From NCBI GenBank assembly GCA_029881495.1, contig JAOUMJ010000011.1, positions 1 to 64,000 of the forward strand: 64,000 nt of DNA, read 5' to 3'. Below, piece by piece: positions 9,066 through 18,187 of this stretch; position 1 is the first letter of the stretch, and each line of letters begins with the position of its first letter. Under the pieces are notes generated by a model, which did no database searches, was not told the origin of the DNA, and saw only the letters and a program-made list of their open reading frames with translations. This stretch comes from Nitrospinota bacterium. GTDB lineage: Bacteria; Nitrospinota_A; UBA7883; JACRGQ01. The position numbers and the translations under genes are program-made.

Positions 9066-9513
9066 CGCGAACCTCTATTTTTCGGACAGGATTTCGACGA
9101 TCAAGGAGCTTGGGTATGCAGATATGAAGTATGCCGTTCTTGCATGTAGCTGTGATCGAATTTGAATCAACGGCCTGGCCGAGTCCAAAGCGGCGTTTAA
9201 ACCACCCGTAATTCCTTTCCGCGCAGTGGAAGGTAACCGGACCAGGAGTTGGCTCATCCTTTTTTACCCCTTCGATTGTGAGAAGGTCTTTTTCAATGGT
9301 CACTGATACTTTTTCAGTTTCGATGCCGGGAACTTCAATATCCACCATAACAAACTTTTCGTTTTCGTAAATATCTACCGCGGTGATGAAGGTATCCTTG
9401 CCGAAACCGCCTTCCGAGGTGACTATATCCTCTTCAGCGTAATTAAGATGGAATATATAATCCTTTTTAGGATCAAATCCGGTCTCGTTGTTATCGTCGT
9501 TTTGTGAACCCAT
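9058..9513 (-). CDS. Small heat-shock protein, Hsp20/alpha-crystallin family
   Basis: 151 residues. The alpha-crystallin domain spans about 45-148: VMVDIEVPGIETEKVSVTIE, then LTIEGVKK, and a C-terminal IPKLL close to the usual I-x-I anchoring motif. Such proteins hold unfolding clients as ATP-independent chaperones. A conserved FHCAERNYGWFKRRF segment fits the GxFxRxF region of bacterial Hsp20. AAGGTGG lies just before the ATG. Overlap with lon supports a heat- or proteotoxic-stress operon; no CIRCE element or other clear heat-shock operator was seen. Confidence 0.88.
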   Translation of the reverse strand: MGSQNDDNNETGFDPKKDYIFHLNYAEEDIVTSEGGFGKDTFITAVDIYENEKFVMVDIEVPGIETEKVSVTIEKDLLTIEGVKKDEPTPGPVTFHCAERNYGWFKRRFGLGQAVDSNSITATCKNGILHICIPKLLDRRNPVRKIEVRDE

Positions 9514-9552
9514 ATGCCACCTTCACTACCACTATATCAAAAATGAGCAGTT

Positions 9553-10422
9553 CTACATATTCAGGTTCTTTAGGTAGTTTTTGAAATCGCTCCCAAGGTC
9601 ATCGCGGCGAAGGGCAAACTCAACAGTCGCTTTCAGAAATCCCAGTTTGTTTCCCGCGTCATATCGGAGACCGGTGAAGCGGTATCCGCTCATCTCCTCG
9701 TTTTTGCAAAGCATATTCAAGCCGGCGGTAAGCTGTATCTCCCCTGAGCCGTCCGCCTGAACCCCTTCAAGAAGCTCGAATATATCAGGTGTAAGGATAT
9801 ATCTACCTATGACAGCCAGATCGGAAGGGGCTTTTTCGGTTTCAGGTTTTTCCACAAGCCCTTTGATCCTGGATTTGCGCCCCGTTTCGGAAACGATATC
9901 GGCCACTCCATATTTTGAGATATCTTCCTTTGGAATTCTTTCAAGCGCTACTACAGAGGCGCCGGTCTCATGGTGCACGGTCAACAGCTGTTTAAGCGCT
10001 GGCTCGGTTTCTGAATATATTATGTCGTCTCCGAGAAGGACAGCAAAAGGTTCATCCTTTATCAGGTCCTTTGCGCGCAGTATCGCGTGTCCTAGGCCGA
10101 GCGGCTCTTTCTGGCGAATGTACCAGAAGTCGCACATGTTGGAGATGTTTCTGATCATCTCCAGCTCTTCATGCTTGTTTTTCTGCTGAAGCAACAGCTC
10201 AAGCTCTATTGCGTTATCGAAATGATCCTCGATGGCGTTCTTTCCGCGCCCTGTGATCATTATTATCTCTTCGATTCCTGATTCAATTGCCTCTTCAACG
10301 ACATATTGGATCATCGGTTTATCAACTATCGGAAGCATCTCCTTTGGGGATGCTTTTGTGGCAGGGAGGAACCTGGTTCCCATTCCCGCAACAGGGAGGA
10401 CGGCCTTTCTTACTTTAGCCAT
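9553..10422 (-). CDS. galU: UTP-glucose-1-phosphate uridylyltransferase
   Basis: 289 residues from the ATG at 10422; the frame stays open to 10455, but homology starts at MAKVRKAVLPVAGMGTRFLP. The nucleotide-binding signature GMGTRFLPATKASPKEMLPI is intact, as are the PLGLGHAIL and VEKPE segments. It makes UDP-glucose for envelope and exopolysaccharide synthesis, which fits the polysaccharide-export genes at 49-55 kb. The longer start would overlap the upstream glycosyltransferase remnant; the chosen one leaves a 23-base gap. Confidence 0.95.
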   Translation of the reverse strand: MAKVRKAVLPVAGMGTRFLPATKASPKEMLPIVDKPMIQYVVEEAIESGIEEIIMITGRGKNAIEDHFDNAIELELLLQQKNKHEELEMIRNISNMCDFWYIRQKEPLGLGHAILRAKDLIKDEPFAVLLGDDIIYSETEPALKQLLTVHHETGASVVALERIPKEDISKYGVADIVSETGRKSRIKGLVEKPETEKAPSDLAVIGRYILTPDIFELLEGVQADGSGEIQLTAGLNMLCKNEEMSGYRFTGLRYDAGNKLGFLKATVEFALRRDDLGSDFKNYLKNLNM

Positions 10423-10445
10423 GATTCGATTTCCATATGAATAGG

Positions 10446-10736
10446 TTAACTCCACTCTCTTTTAATGGTTTCTAATGCTGTTTTGTCGGTATGGTTCAGC
10501 TCATAATATCGTGCATTAACGGAAAAGACAAAGACAGCTTCTTGAATGGCGGCGCGATATCCCTTTCGGCCTCTCAGGAAATTACCGCGAAGGAAGTATG
10601 ACTTGAAAAAGCTGAGAAGAGGGGAGAAAAGAAGATCTACAGCTTTGCTATTATTAGTGGAAAGAGTTGAAGCTTTTTTCTCGATCTTGTTTTCCAAATC
10701 GTTCCAAAACCCGTCATCTTCCCTGTTTTGGCCCAT
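10446..10736 (-). pseudogene. C-terminal remnant of a family 2 glycosyltransferase
   Basis: 96 codons resembling only the last part of WaaE/KdtX-like lipopolysaccharide glycosyltransferases: a KIEKKASTL helix, then FFKSYFLRGNFLRGRKGYRA and an aromatic tail (VNARYYEL). The catalytic GT-A domain that should precede it is absent. The sequence immediately upstream in frame is a TAG, and beyond that lies the cytochrome gene on the same strand. I read it as a 5'-truncated relic; a short membrane-associated protein is possible but less likely. Confidence 0.55.
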
Positions 10737-10746
10737 TAACTATGTG

Positions 10747-12042
10747 TTAATCCCTTTTACAATGTCTGCTTCTTTTAACCAGGGACCAGCTAAACGCGAG
10801 AAAAACAAGCCATGATGCCACCAGTCCGTATTTCCTTCTGGAAAGTTCATGGGTTCTGGCATCAACTTCTTCCATGACTTCCTTCGTGAGGTTTTCCGCT
10901 GAATTTGCTTTTTCGTTTAGCGGGTCTACATCCATGGAATGAGAAGCTACAACCATCTCCTTTAGCATGCTGTTTACTTTTTTCATTTTATTGGTGAGGT
11001 GCGATGTTTCAAAACCGCTGCCGCTCCATTCATTTATTCTCTTAACAGCATCGTTCCCTTTATTCAGATTGTCTTCGGTATCCTTTAGCAGTTTGTGCAA
11101 TGCTGTTCCCGTTTCCATCTGCAGGGAGTTTTTAGCGTGACAGGTGACACAGTTGCCTTTCCCCTCATCCACAAATTTGGCAATAGTCGGTTTCATTACG
11201 TCATGATTCGAATGGCAATCTATACAGGTAGGGACTCCATTCTGCTGGGCGGCATCCCAGTGGAGACTCATTTTGTAGGTCTCTTCCTGCGAAATATGGC
11301 AGTTCATGCAAACGAGTTTCACGGACATTTCCTGCGGTTTTCTGATCCTGTGGTTTGAATGGCAGTCGGTACATGATGGTACACCCATGTCGCCTTCAAA
11401 GTAACGCATACCGTGTGTGCTGACCTTATACAGGTCGTATTGGTTTATGGGGAGTTTGCTGTCGGCCATCTGGGATGCATTTGAATGGCAGGAAGCGCAG
11501 GTTCTAACGATGTTCTTTCGGTTAACAGCTGATTCCGGATCCGCTACCCGCTTTATGGCGTGCGTCCCTCCATGACAGTTCATACAAGTCGGTACATTCT
11601 CATTTCCAGCGGCAAGTTTTTCACCATGCACACTGTCTGAGTACTTTTCGAATTGGTCGTATGGGAGATTGTACGGGCGCATTTTCAAGGGGTCGGAATG
11701 GCATTTCGAGCAGAACTTCGGAATGTCCTTTATCTCCGGCTTGCCGACAAAACCCTTGGCAGGTTCCATCGCCTCGCCAAAGTCGGTAGGATCACCACCA
11801 TGGCAGTCCTGGCACTCAACGCCCCCTTCAGCGTGAACCGAAAGCTTCCAATCGTCCACGACCTGCTTAAGTACATCTTCCATTTCAAGATGACAACTTA
11901 TGCAGACGTTCTCACTTTCAGCCTCTTCCGCATATGCAGGGAGGCTGAACGAGAGGAGGGCAAAGGACAGAAACGAAGAAACGATCATCGGGAAGCACCC
12001 AAATCGCAAAAGGCTTTTCGGTTTGCCCACTTCAGTTTCCAT
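10747..12042 (-). CDS. Nine-heme membrane-anchored c-type cytochrome
   Basis: 431 residues with a signal peptide (hydrophobic core around 19-36, ending LPAYAEE) and nine CxxCH motifs: CISCH, CQDCH, CSKCH, CMNCH, CASCH, CTDCH, CMNCH, CIDCH and CVTCH, between about residues 47 and 310. Many extra histidines between motifs suggest bis-histidine ligation. A helical segment follows, then one C-terminal TM helix (about 405-422) and a basic tail, so the heme domain should face the periplasm, anchored at its C-terminus. I cannot place it in a named enzyme family; a quinol-linked electron-transfer role is inference. It lies 9 bases after the oxidoreductase alpha-beta gene and is likely co-transcribed. 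Confidence 0.85.
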   Translation of the reverse strand: METEVGKPKSLLRFGCFPMIVSSFLSFALLSFSLPAYAEEAESENVCISCHLEMEDVLKQVVDDWKLSVHAEGGVECQDCHGGDPTDFGEAMEPAKGFVGKPEIKDIPKFCSKCHSDPLKMRPYNLPYDQFEKYSDSVHGEKLAAGNENVPTCMNCHGGTHAIKRVADPESAVNRKNIVRTCASCHSNASQMADSKLPINQYDLYKVSTHGMRYFEGDMGVPSCTDCHSNHRIRKPQEMSVKLVCMNCHISQEETYKMSLHWDAAQQNGVPTCIDCHSNHDVMKPTIAKFVDEGKGNCVTCHAKNSLQMETGTALHKLLKDTEDNLNKGNDAVKRINEWSGSGFETSHLTNKMKKVNSMLKEMVVASHSMDVDPLNEKANSAENLTKEVMEEVDARTHELSRRKYGLVASWLVFLAFSWSLVKRSRHCKRD

Positions 12043-12051
12043 CCTTATATA

Positions 12052-14349
12052 TTACAACAGTGGATGTTCAGACATAGCCTTTATTCTGGCAAATCTCCTG
12101 TCTACCTCATCCCGGAACCTGTCCACGATATGTTTGTTCTCCGGTTTAAGAAGATGCTTGGTTTTGCCCATCATTTTCAGCCATTCGATTACATCTACTT
12201 TTTTACCTTTCGCTTCAGGATCGTAGTTCAGCGTAGTAACTCCATGCTCAACTTCGTACAAGGGGAAGAAGTTGCTGTTTACGGCCGCTTCGCCAACCGG
12301 CATCCCCTGGTCATCCTCATGCTTCCAGTTAAGGGGGCAAACAGAGAAGAATTTGCCGAATACGAGCCCCTCGTTCCTGGCGTACCACTGTGCCTTTGCC
12401 GCTTTGGTCATAAGGTCCTTGTAGTTGGCGTCCGTCGCGGTGAAGACATACGGAATATGGCACGAAGCAAAGAGCTGGGCCGAATCCTTGTGGTTGAACG
12501 TCTTTCCGGTCTGGTGTGACCCCACGTTCGAGGTGGAGGTGGCATGACCAAGAGGGGTTGTATATGACAGCTGATGCCCTGTATTCATGTAACCCTGGTT
12601 ATCGTACTCAAGGATGATCATCTTATGATTTCTGAAAGCTGTTCCAAGTGCCGGTCCAAGACCGATATCAAGGCCGCCGTCACCTGTTACCATTATGAAC
12701 GTTATCTCTTCATCACTTGGGATCTCGCCCCTTCTTTTTCGCTCGGCGAACATCTCTACCACGCCTGAAAGTGTTGCGGCGCCGTTCTGGAAGAGGTTAT
12801 GGATATATGTAATGTTGAAGGCTGTATTCGGGTAGCCGGTGGTCACGACCATTCCGCAGCCGGTGTGCCAAAGCATCACCACATGCCCCTCGATCCCTTT
12901 GAGGAAAGTGCCGATATTTGTGAATATCCCGCAACCTGGGCATGCGCCGTGACCCGGGGCTATCCTTTGAGGCATCTTCGTAAGGTCTTTCGGTTTTACC
13001 CCTTTTACGACCACTTTACCGGTTGCTTCATCTTTCGTGGCAGAGATAACCCCCGGTGAGCTTGCTTCTTTTTTAATAGCGTCGTTCTTGGTTAGGATGG
13101 AGTAGCTGACATCCCCCGGTTCGGCACCGATATAGTCGTACGCGATTTCCACTTTCCCTTTTGCGGCGGTATCGAGCGCGAGATTGAACATCTCAATCGC
13201 GTCGTGATCGTAGTAATCCTTTCCTCCGAGTCCATAGATCCGGCTCAATACAAGCGTCTTGTTGTTCGGGTCGTCCTTTAAGGCCGATTTGGCGTCGATA
13301 GTCATCGCTCCACCCTGGGCGCCGTATACGTCGGCCCGGTCAGCTACAAGAAGAGCTTTTACATTCTTGCAGGCTTTCCTTAATTCTTCGCCTGGGAAGG
13401 GGCGGATAACCGTGGGATATACCACGCCGACCTTTTTTCCTTCAGCTCGGAGCTTATCGCAGACGCTCATTGCCGTGTCTGCCGCCGAATTGAGTATCAT
13501 TACTGCCGCTTCGGCGTCTTCCATCCTGTAGGTTTCGAGCATATTGTACTTTCTGCCCGAAAGCTTCTCCCACTCGGCAAACACATCCCTGAACACGGCC
13601 CTGGATGCTTCCATGGCAAGGGAGAGCTGTTTTTTATTGTTTATCTGATCGGGGTCGTTCATGTACGGGCCGAATGTGACCGGGTTTGCCGGATCGACAG
13701 AAGAGTATTCATACTGGAACGGCCCAACGAAATCCTGTATGGTTTTTGCGTCCTCGAAGCGGCTTATTCTCCGCTTCTGGTGGCTTGTGAAGAATCCGTC
13801 ATCGGCAACGATTACCGGAAGCCTTACATCCTTATGCTCGCCTACCTTTGTGGCAATAGCGACAAAATCGTAGGTAGCCTGCGGATCCTTGGCGCATAAA
13901 ATGAGCCAACCAAGATTCAGCGTGGAGTACAGGTCGCTGTGGTCGCCGCGGATATCAAGCGGACCGGATACTGAACGGCACACAAGGTTTAGCACCATCG
14001 GCATTCTGGTTCCCGACTGTACAGGCATCTGTTCGATGGAGAAGAGAAGACCGTTTGCGGATGTCGCGTTGAAAACGCGTCCACCGGCTGTCGATGCGCC
14101 GTAGCAGATACCAGCGGCGCCATGCTCACCATCGCCCGGTATTAGTACCGTTTCATGTTTGCCGGAGGCCTTCATTTCGTCGAGGAATTCGGCAACTTCA
14201 GTAGAAGGGGTGATAGGGTAGTATCCCATCACATGGAAGTTGACCTGTGACGCGGCGAGAGCCGACATTTCGTTACCGCTCAGGAAATCCGTTACCTGTT
14301 TGGCGGACCCTTTGGAAGTTCCTTTTGAGTTTGCTGTTACCTTGCTCAT
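12052..14349 (-). CDS. 2-oxoacid (pyruvate):ferredoxin oxidoreductase, fused alpha-beta subunit
   Basis: 765 residues. The first ~400 residues are the alpha/pyrimidine-binding part (GYYPITPSTEVAEFL, ATSANGLLFSIEQM). The last ~300 are the thiamine-diphosphate beta part: GHGACPGCGIF, WHTGCGMV, GDGGLDIG and YDNQGYMNTGHQ, which include cluster cysteines and the TPP-binding motif. The enzyme interconverts a 2-oxoacid plus CoA with acyl-CoA plus CO2 and reduced ferredoxin; pyruvate is the likeliest substrate but specificity cannot be read from sequence. The ATG overlaps the stop of the gamma-delta gene by four bases. Such enzymes can run in the carboxylating direction in autotrophs. Confidence 0.88.
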   Translation of the reverse strand: MSKVTANSKGTSKGSAKQVTDFLSGNEMSALAASQVNFHVMGYYPITPSTEVAEFLDEMKASGKHETVLIPGDGEHGAAGICYGASTAGGRVFNATSANGLLFSIEQMPVQSGTRMPMVLNLVCRSVSGPLDIRGDHSDLYSTLNLGWLILCAKDPQATYDFVAIATKVGEHKDVRLPVIVADDGFFTSHQKRRISRFEDAKTIQDFVGPFQYEYSSVDPANPVTFGPYMNDPDQINNKKQLSLAMEASRAVFRDVFAEWEKLSGRKYNMLETYRMEDAEAAVMILNSAADTAMSVCDKLRAEGKKVGVVYPTVIRPFPGEELRKACKNVKALLVADRADVYGAQGGAMTIDAKSALKDDPNNKTLVLSRIYGLGGKDYYDHDAIEMFNLALDTAAKGKVEIAYDYIGAEPGDVSYSILTKNDAIKKEASSPGVISATKDEATGKVVVKGVKPKDLTKMPQRIAPGHGACPGCGIFTNIGTFLKGIEGHVVMLWHTGCGMVVTTGYPNTAFNITYIHNLFQNGAATLSGVVEMFAERKRRGEIPSDEEITFIMVTGDGGLDIGLGPALGTAFRNHKMIILEYDNQGYMNTGHQLSYTTPLGHATSTSNVGSHQTGKTFNHKDSAQLFASCHIPYVFTATDANYKDLMTKAAKAQWYARNEGLVFGKFFSVCPLNWKHEDDQGMPVGEAAVNSNFFPLYEVEHGVTTLNYDPEAKGKKVDVIEWLKMMGKTKHLLKPENKHIVDRFRDEVDRRFARIKAMSEHPLL

Positions 14350-15353
14350 TCTATCTCCTTTAGGTCTTTCACGAAGCCCTTTTCGATGACCGCCGGATTT
14401 ACCGACGCTTCAACATGCTCGGTGAGGGCGTCAAATTTACATATTCTTACGCAACGAAGGCAACCTTTGCAGTAGCGGTAGTTGATCCTTTGAAGCACTT
14501 GCTCTATTTTACCTTTTTTGTTTGCCCCTTCCTTCCATTCAAAGCTGTAATCGGGGCATGTGATGTCGCATTCGCCGCAGTTTGTGCATTTCTCGACATT
14601 TAATACTGGAATCATGCCGGAGCGGCTGGCGGTAAGATCCTTGAACATCGATGTCCCTGCCGCAGGGATGACGCCGCCGATAGGCTGGTTGAGATAGCCG
14701 AGTTTCTGCCCGTGCGGGGAGAACGGCTGTAGCGGATATTTCCCGTCCGATGCGAATTTCTTGGAGCTATATTCACTCGCTCCTCTGTCAAACGTCTTTA
14801 TGTTCGGTTCTATCAGGAACGCGTACTTCTTTCCAAGCGCGGTCTTTATGGAATCCTTTACAGCGTCCTGTGAGATGAAACCGCTTACGGCCGCCATCGT
14901 GCCAAGGAGCGCGGTGTTTACGCGGGTCTTCTCTTCAAGCGCGATTTTCATGGCGTCAATGACCACCAGCGTGCCGCAAGGGAGTTTGATGTAATCCCTC
15001 GCTTCTTCCGCGTTCATGCTTGTATTGAGGATTACTATGCTCTCCTCGTTTACGCCGGTAAGCATCCCTTCATTCTGGGCAATCGCCTCCAAAAAGATGA
15101 CCAGCATGTGCGGCTCGGTTACGGGGGCGTTCACCCTTACATTGTGGTCGGCGGCGCAAAACCTGACAAACGAACCGACAGGAGAGCCTTTCTTCTCGGA
15201 ACCGTAACTCGAAAAGTTTGAGCCGTTAAAGCCCATGTTAAGAATCCCGGCTTCGGCAAGTATCTTTCCGGCGAGATTGGCGCCGAAACCCCCGATGCTT
15301 GCCATTCGGATTTCGTAAAATCCCAGATCATTCGTTATAGGTAATTTTTGCAT
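14346..15353 (-). CDS. 2-oxoacid:ferredoxin oxidoreductase, fused gamma-delta subunit
   Basis: 335 residues. The N-terminal gamma domain begins EIRMASIGGFGANLAGKIL, the usual CoA-side glycine-rich opening. The C-terminal delta domain is a two-cluster ferredoxin: CTNCGECDITCPDY and CKGCLRCVRICKFDA, eight cysteines for two [4Fe-4S] clusters. With the overlapping alpha-beta gene it makes a two-polypeptide enzyme in place of the common four-subunit or single-chain forms. It appears to be first in a unit continuing to the nonaheme cytochrome. Confidence 0.88.
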   Translation of the reverse strand: MQKLPITNDLGFYEIRMASIGGFGANLAGKILAEAGILNMGFNGSNFSSYGSEKKGSPVGSFVRFCAADHNVRVNAPVTEPHMLVIFLEAIAQNEGMLTGVNEESIVILNTSMNAEEARDYIKLPCGTLVVIDAMKIALEEKTRVNTALLGTMAAVSGFISQDAVKDSIKTALGKKYAFLIEPNIKTFDRGASEYSSKKFASDGKYPLQPFSPHGQKLGYLNQPIGGVIPAAGTSMFKDLTASRSGMIPVLNVEKCTNCGECDITCPDYSFEWKEGANKKGKIEQVLQRINYRYCKGCLRCVRICKFDALTEHVEASVNPAVIEKGFVKDLKEIE

Positions 15354-15403
15354 TCCTACTCCTTCAGCTACCCCAAATAAATATTTTCAAAAGCTAAAGT
15401 CTC

Positions 15404-16000
15404 CTATATTTTCTGTCTGCCTTCAAGTGATTTAAGCAGAGTAATTTCGTCAACATACTCGATATCCCCCCCAACAGGTATCCCGCGGGCTATTCTGGTC
15501 ACCTCTACGGCCAATTTTTTCAGTACATTCGAGAGATAAAGGGCCGTCGCTTCTCCGTCCATGGTCGGGTTTGTGGCCACAATAACCTCCTTAACCTTAT
15601 TTTTTTCAATTCGTTGCATAAGTTTGTCAATTTTCAGCGACTCCGGCCCCATTCCATCCAGCGGGGAGATGGTCCCCATCAGCACATGATAGAGCCCCTT
15701 GAATTTCCCCATCCTCTCAAAGATCGCAATATCGAGAGGTTGTTCCACTACGCATATTATTGAGCGATCCCGTTCCCCGGAAACGCATATCGAACATGGG
15801 TCGGTCTCGGTGATACCTCCGCACTCGCCGCAAAGTATCACCTTCTCGTCCAGGTCCCTTAGCGCGTTTCCAAGCGTCGTCGCCTGCCTGTTTTCCGATT
15901 TCAGAAGCGCATACACCAGCCGTTCTGCCGTTTTCTTGCCGATACCGGGGAGCTTCTGCAGTTCCTCGGTCAGCGTAGCTACCGTAATGGAGGATTCCAT
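15404..16000 (-). CDS. recR: Recombination mediator RecR
   Basis: 198 residues, normal length. Helix-hairpin-helix KLPGIGKKTAERL near residue 17, a zinc site with cysteines CGECGG and CSIC near 57-72, then a Toprim domain (IICVVEQPLD, VATNPTMDGEATALYL). RecR works with RecF/RecO to load RecA on gapped DNA. It follows ybaB by 4 bases in the classic dnaX-ybaB-recR order. Confidence 0.96.
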   Translation of the reverse strand: MESSITVATLTEELQKLPGIGKKTAERLVYALLKSENRQATTLGNALRDLDEKVILCGECGGITETDPCSICVSGERDRSIICVVEQPLDIAIFERMGKFKGLYHVLMGTISPLDGMGPESLKIDKLMQRIEKNKVKEVIVATNPTMDGEATALYLSNVLKKLAVEVTRIARGIPVGGDIEYVDEITLLKSLEGRQKI

Positions 16001-16004
16001 ACCT

Positions 16005-16319
16005 TTAAAACAGGCCGGGTAGCGATATTCCCGCTTCTTTCATTGCGCGTTGCCCAACCTCTTTTTGAACCTCGCCGGCCTTATCCAGGGCGTCGTTCAC
16101 GGTCTTCAATAATGCTTCCTGCAGTTTGCCGCCGTCCGTCAGGCAGCCGGGATCAATGGATATAGAGACGATCTCCTTGTCGCAGGTTGCAACAACCTTT
16201 ATCAAGCCGTCTTCCGATACAGCATCGACCTTTCTCTCCTTCAGCTCGTCGCGGAATTCGGTCACTTTCGACTTTATATTCTGCGCTTTCTGAAGCAGAT
16301 CACCCAACAGTCTTGACAT
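16005..16319 (-). CDS. ybaB: YbaB/EbfC family nucleoid-associated protein
   Basis: 104 residues with the typical layout: an N-terminal helix (LLQKAQNIKSKVTEFRDEL), a VSEDGLIKVVATCDKEI sheet region, and a C-terminal helix ending LPGLF. A small dimeric DNA-binding protein. Placement between dnaX and recR is conserved across bacteria and supports the call. Confidence 0.93.
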   Translation of the reverse strand: MSRLLGDLLQKAQNIKSKVTEFRDELKERKVDAVSEDGLIKVVATCDKEIVSISIDPGCLTDGGKLQEALLKTVNDALDKAGEVQKEVGQRAMKEAGISLPGLF

Positions 16320-16342
16320 AACTTTTCTCCATAGGTTCCAGG

Positions 16343-18034
16343 TTACTCTTCAAATTCAGGCCTCCCCTCGAAGATATCTATCGCCTTTGCGATGAGAGGG
16401 TCCTTCAATATCTCCAGTTTCGCGGCGTTGTCTATGCCGTTACTCTTTTTTTTTTCAGATGCCACAGGCTCACCCGCCTGGAAACTGAGGGTCATTTTCC
16501 GGCCAGCATGTTTGTTTATTTCGGTTTCAATGAACTCCTTGTTCCTCTGGCACTGATTGGCGACATATTCATCCCCATGAGGGTAGAAAAGTGTCGCATT
16601 CTCACCATTAACAACCAGAGTAGTGTTCGCAAGCGCCGTTGCCAGAAAGCCGGAAGCGGAACCCTTTATAGAGTTCCAGTCCACCTCGCCCGGCGCACGG
16701 GGAGCGGCAGGCTTTTCGACCGCTTCAGTGATGTATGGCGAATCGTCGACTGGGGGAGTTGCGGTGACTCGCTTCTGCGCGGGGGGCTGATACCCGCCGG
16801 AGGGTTTTGCTTGATACGAGACAGCCGAGCGGGGAGCCTGCGCAGGCTGACCGGAAGTGACCCCTTCGCTCTTGAGGATTTTAAGTAGCTCGTCCACCGG
16901 AACCACGTCATCAAGACCGTTCATCTTTAATAGCGCCATCTCCAGCACGGAGAGGTCGTTGCTTGCCATCTTCCCCTGGTACTCCGCCTTCGTGAGGAGG
17001 TCGTAGAACTGCTGTAGTTTGGTCGGGGAGACGTTCTTCACCATCTCCTTCATTAACACTATCCGCTCCGGGGTCTCCTGGATGATGCTTTCCGGCTTAG
17101 GGATAAGTTTTACTATCGTAAGCTCGCGAACAGCCTCAAGCATTTCGCGCAGGATAACCGCCGTGTCGTATCCGGTATAGTAGAGGTCGTGAAGTTCAGC
17201 GAGAGTTTTCTCGGAATCCTTCACGAACAGCGAGTTTATTATCGACCAAATCCTGTCGCGCGATACCAGGCCGAGTACCATGCCGACCTCTTCCTCCCCA
17301 ATCTCGCCGTCGCTGTATGAGACAAGCTGGTCCATTAGGGATTCGGCGTCCCTCATGCTCCCCTCGGCGCGTCGGCTTATCATCTTTAATGCGGTGTCGG
17401 TGACGGAGAGCTTCTCCTTGTCGGCGATCGCCTTCAGTTTTTCGGCTATCTGAAGTTCGGAAAGAGCGCGGAACTCGAAACATTGGCAACGGCTCAGTAC
17501 CGTTTCGGGGATCTTTGTAAGCTCCGTGGTGGCGAATATGAAGAGGGTATGCGGAGGCGGCTCCTCGAGAGTTTTTAGGAAAGCGTTGAACGCCGGTTTC
17601 GAGAGCATATGCACCTCGTCAACGATGTATATCTTCATCCTGCATTTCGCCGGGGCGTACTGTAGCGCCTCGCGTATCTCTCTTATGTCGTCTACGCCGT
17701 TGTTGGAGGCGCCGTCTATCTCTATCACGTCGATGGATGAACCGCTTACTATCTCATTGCATATGGCGCACTCGCCGCACGGCGCGACGGTCGGCCCTTT
17801 CTCGCAGTTTATGGAGCGGGCGAGTATGCGGGCGAGCGAGGTTTTGCCGACCCCCCTTATGCCGGAGAAGATGTAGGCATTCGGGAAGCGGTTGAGCTTG
17901 ATGGCGTTTTGAAGTGCGCGGACGATGTGCTGCTGTCCCGAAACGTCGGCGAAGGTGAGGGGTCTCCATTTCCTTGCGAAAACAAGGTAGTTGCCGGAAG
18001 ATTTAGCGTTATCAGTTTCCATAAGCGGGACCAT
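16343..18034 (-). CDS. dnaX: DNA polymerase III subunit gamma/tau
   Basis: About 563 residues. AAA+ clamp-loader core: RKWRPLTFADVSGQ, Walker A GIRGVGKTSLAR, a zinc site with CEKG and CGECAIC, and the DEVH box (VDEVHMLSKPAF). The C-terminal region is tau-like. I start at the ATG at 18034, which has TTGGGGTGC before it; a TTG at 18043 is the longest option. Near the 3' end the coding strand has ten consecutive A residues (complement of 16446-16455), where slippage by one base either way reaches a stop within a few codons. The SRP RNA gene lies about 50 bp upstream on the same strand. Confidence 0.95.
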   Translation of the reverse strand: MVPLMETDNAKSSGNYLVFARKWRPLTFADVSGQQHIVRALQNAIKLNRFPNAYIFSGIRGVGKTSLARILARSINCEKGPTVAPCGECAICNEIVSGSSIDVIEIDGASNNGVDDIREIREALQYAPAKCRMKIYIVDEVHMLSKPAFNAFLKTLEEPPPHTLFIFATTELTKIPETVLSRCQCFEFRALSELQIAEKLKAIADKEKLSVTDTALKMISRRAEGSMRDAESLMDQLVSYSDGEIGEEEVGMVLGLVSRDRIWSIINSLFVKDSEKTLAELHDLYYTGYDTAVILREMLEAVRELTIVKLIPKPESIIQETPERIVLMKEMVKNVSPTKLQQFYDLLTKAEYQGKMASNDLSVLEMALLKMNGLDDVVPVDELLKILKSEGVTSGQPAQAPRSAVSYQAKPSGGYQPPAQKRVTATPPVDDSPYITEAVEKPAAPRAPGEVDWNSIKGSASGFLATALANTTLVVNGENATLFYPHGDEYVANQCQRNKEFIETEINKHAGRKMTLSFQAGEPVASEKKKSNGIDNAAKLEILKDPLIAKAIDIFEGRPEFEE

Positions 18035-18086
18035 GCACCCCAATGCAAATATCGATTGTAGGAAAGAGCCTCCAACATTAAATTAT

Positions 18087-18181
18087 GCCGGGCACCCTTA
18101 CAGCGCCCCCGACACACCGCGTACCGCTGCTTCCTTCCGGATCTGACGGGGTTAACAGGGTCGAGTCGCGTAAGACCCGGC
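18087..18181 (-). ncRNA. ffs: Signal recognition particle 4.5S RNA (small bacterial type)
   Basis: Read on the minus strand, about 95 nt begin GCCGGG and end CCCGGC, closing a long hairpin. The apex carries the conserved SRP domain IV: the GTCAGATCCGGAAGGAAGCA stretch contains the GGAA tetraloop and the asymmetric AGCAG internal loop that binds Ffh. Placement immediately upstream of dnaX is common. There is no Alu domain, so this is the short form. Confidence 0.93.
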
Positions 18182-18187
18182 AAGGAG

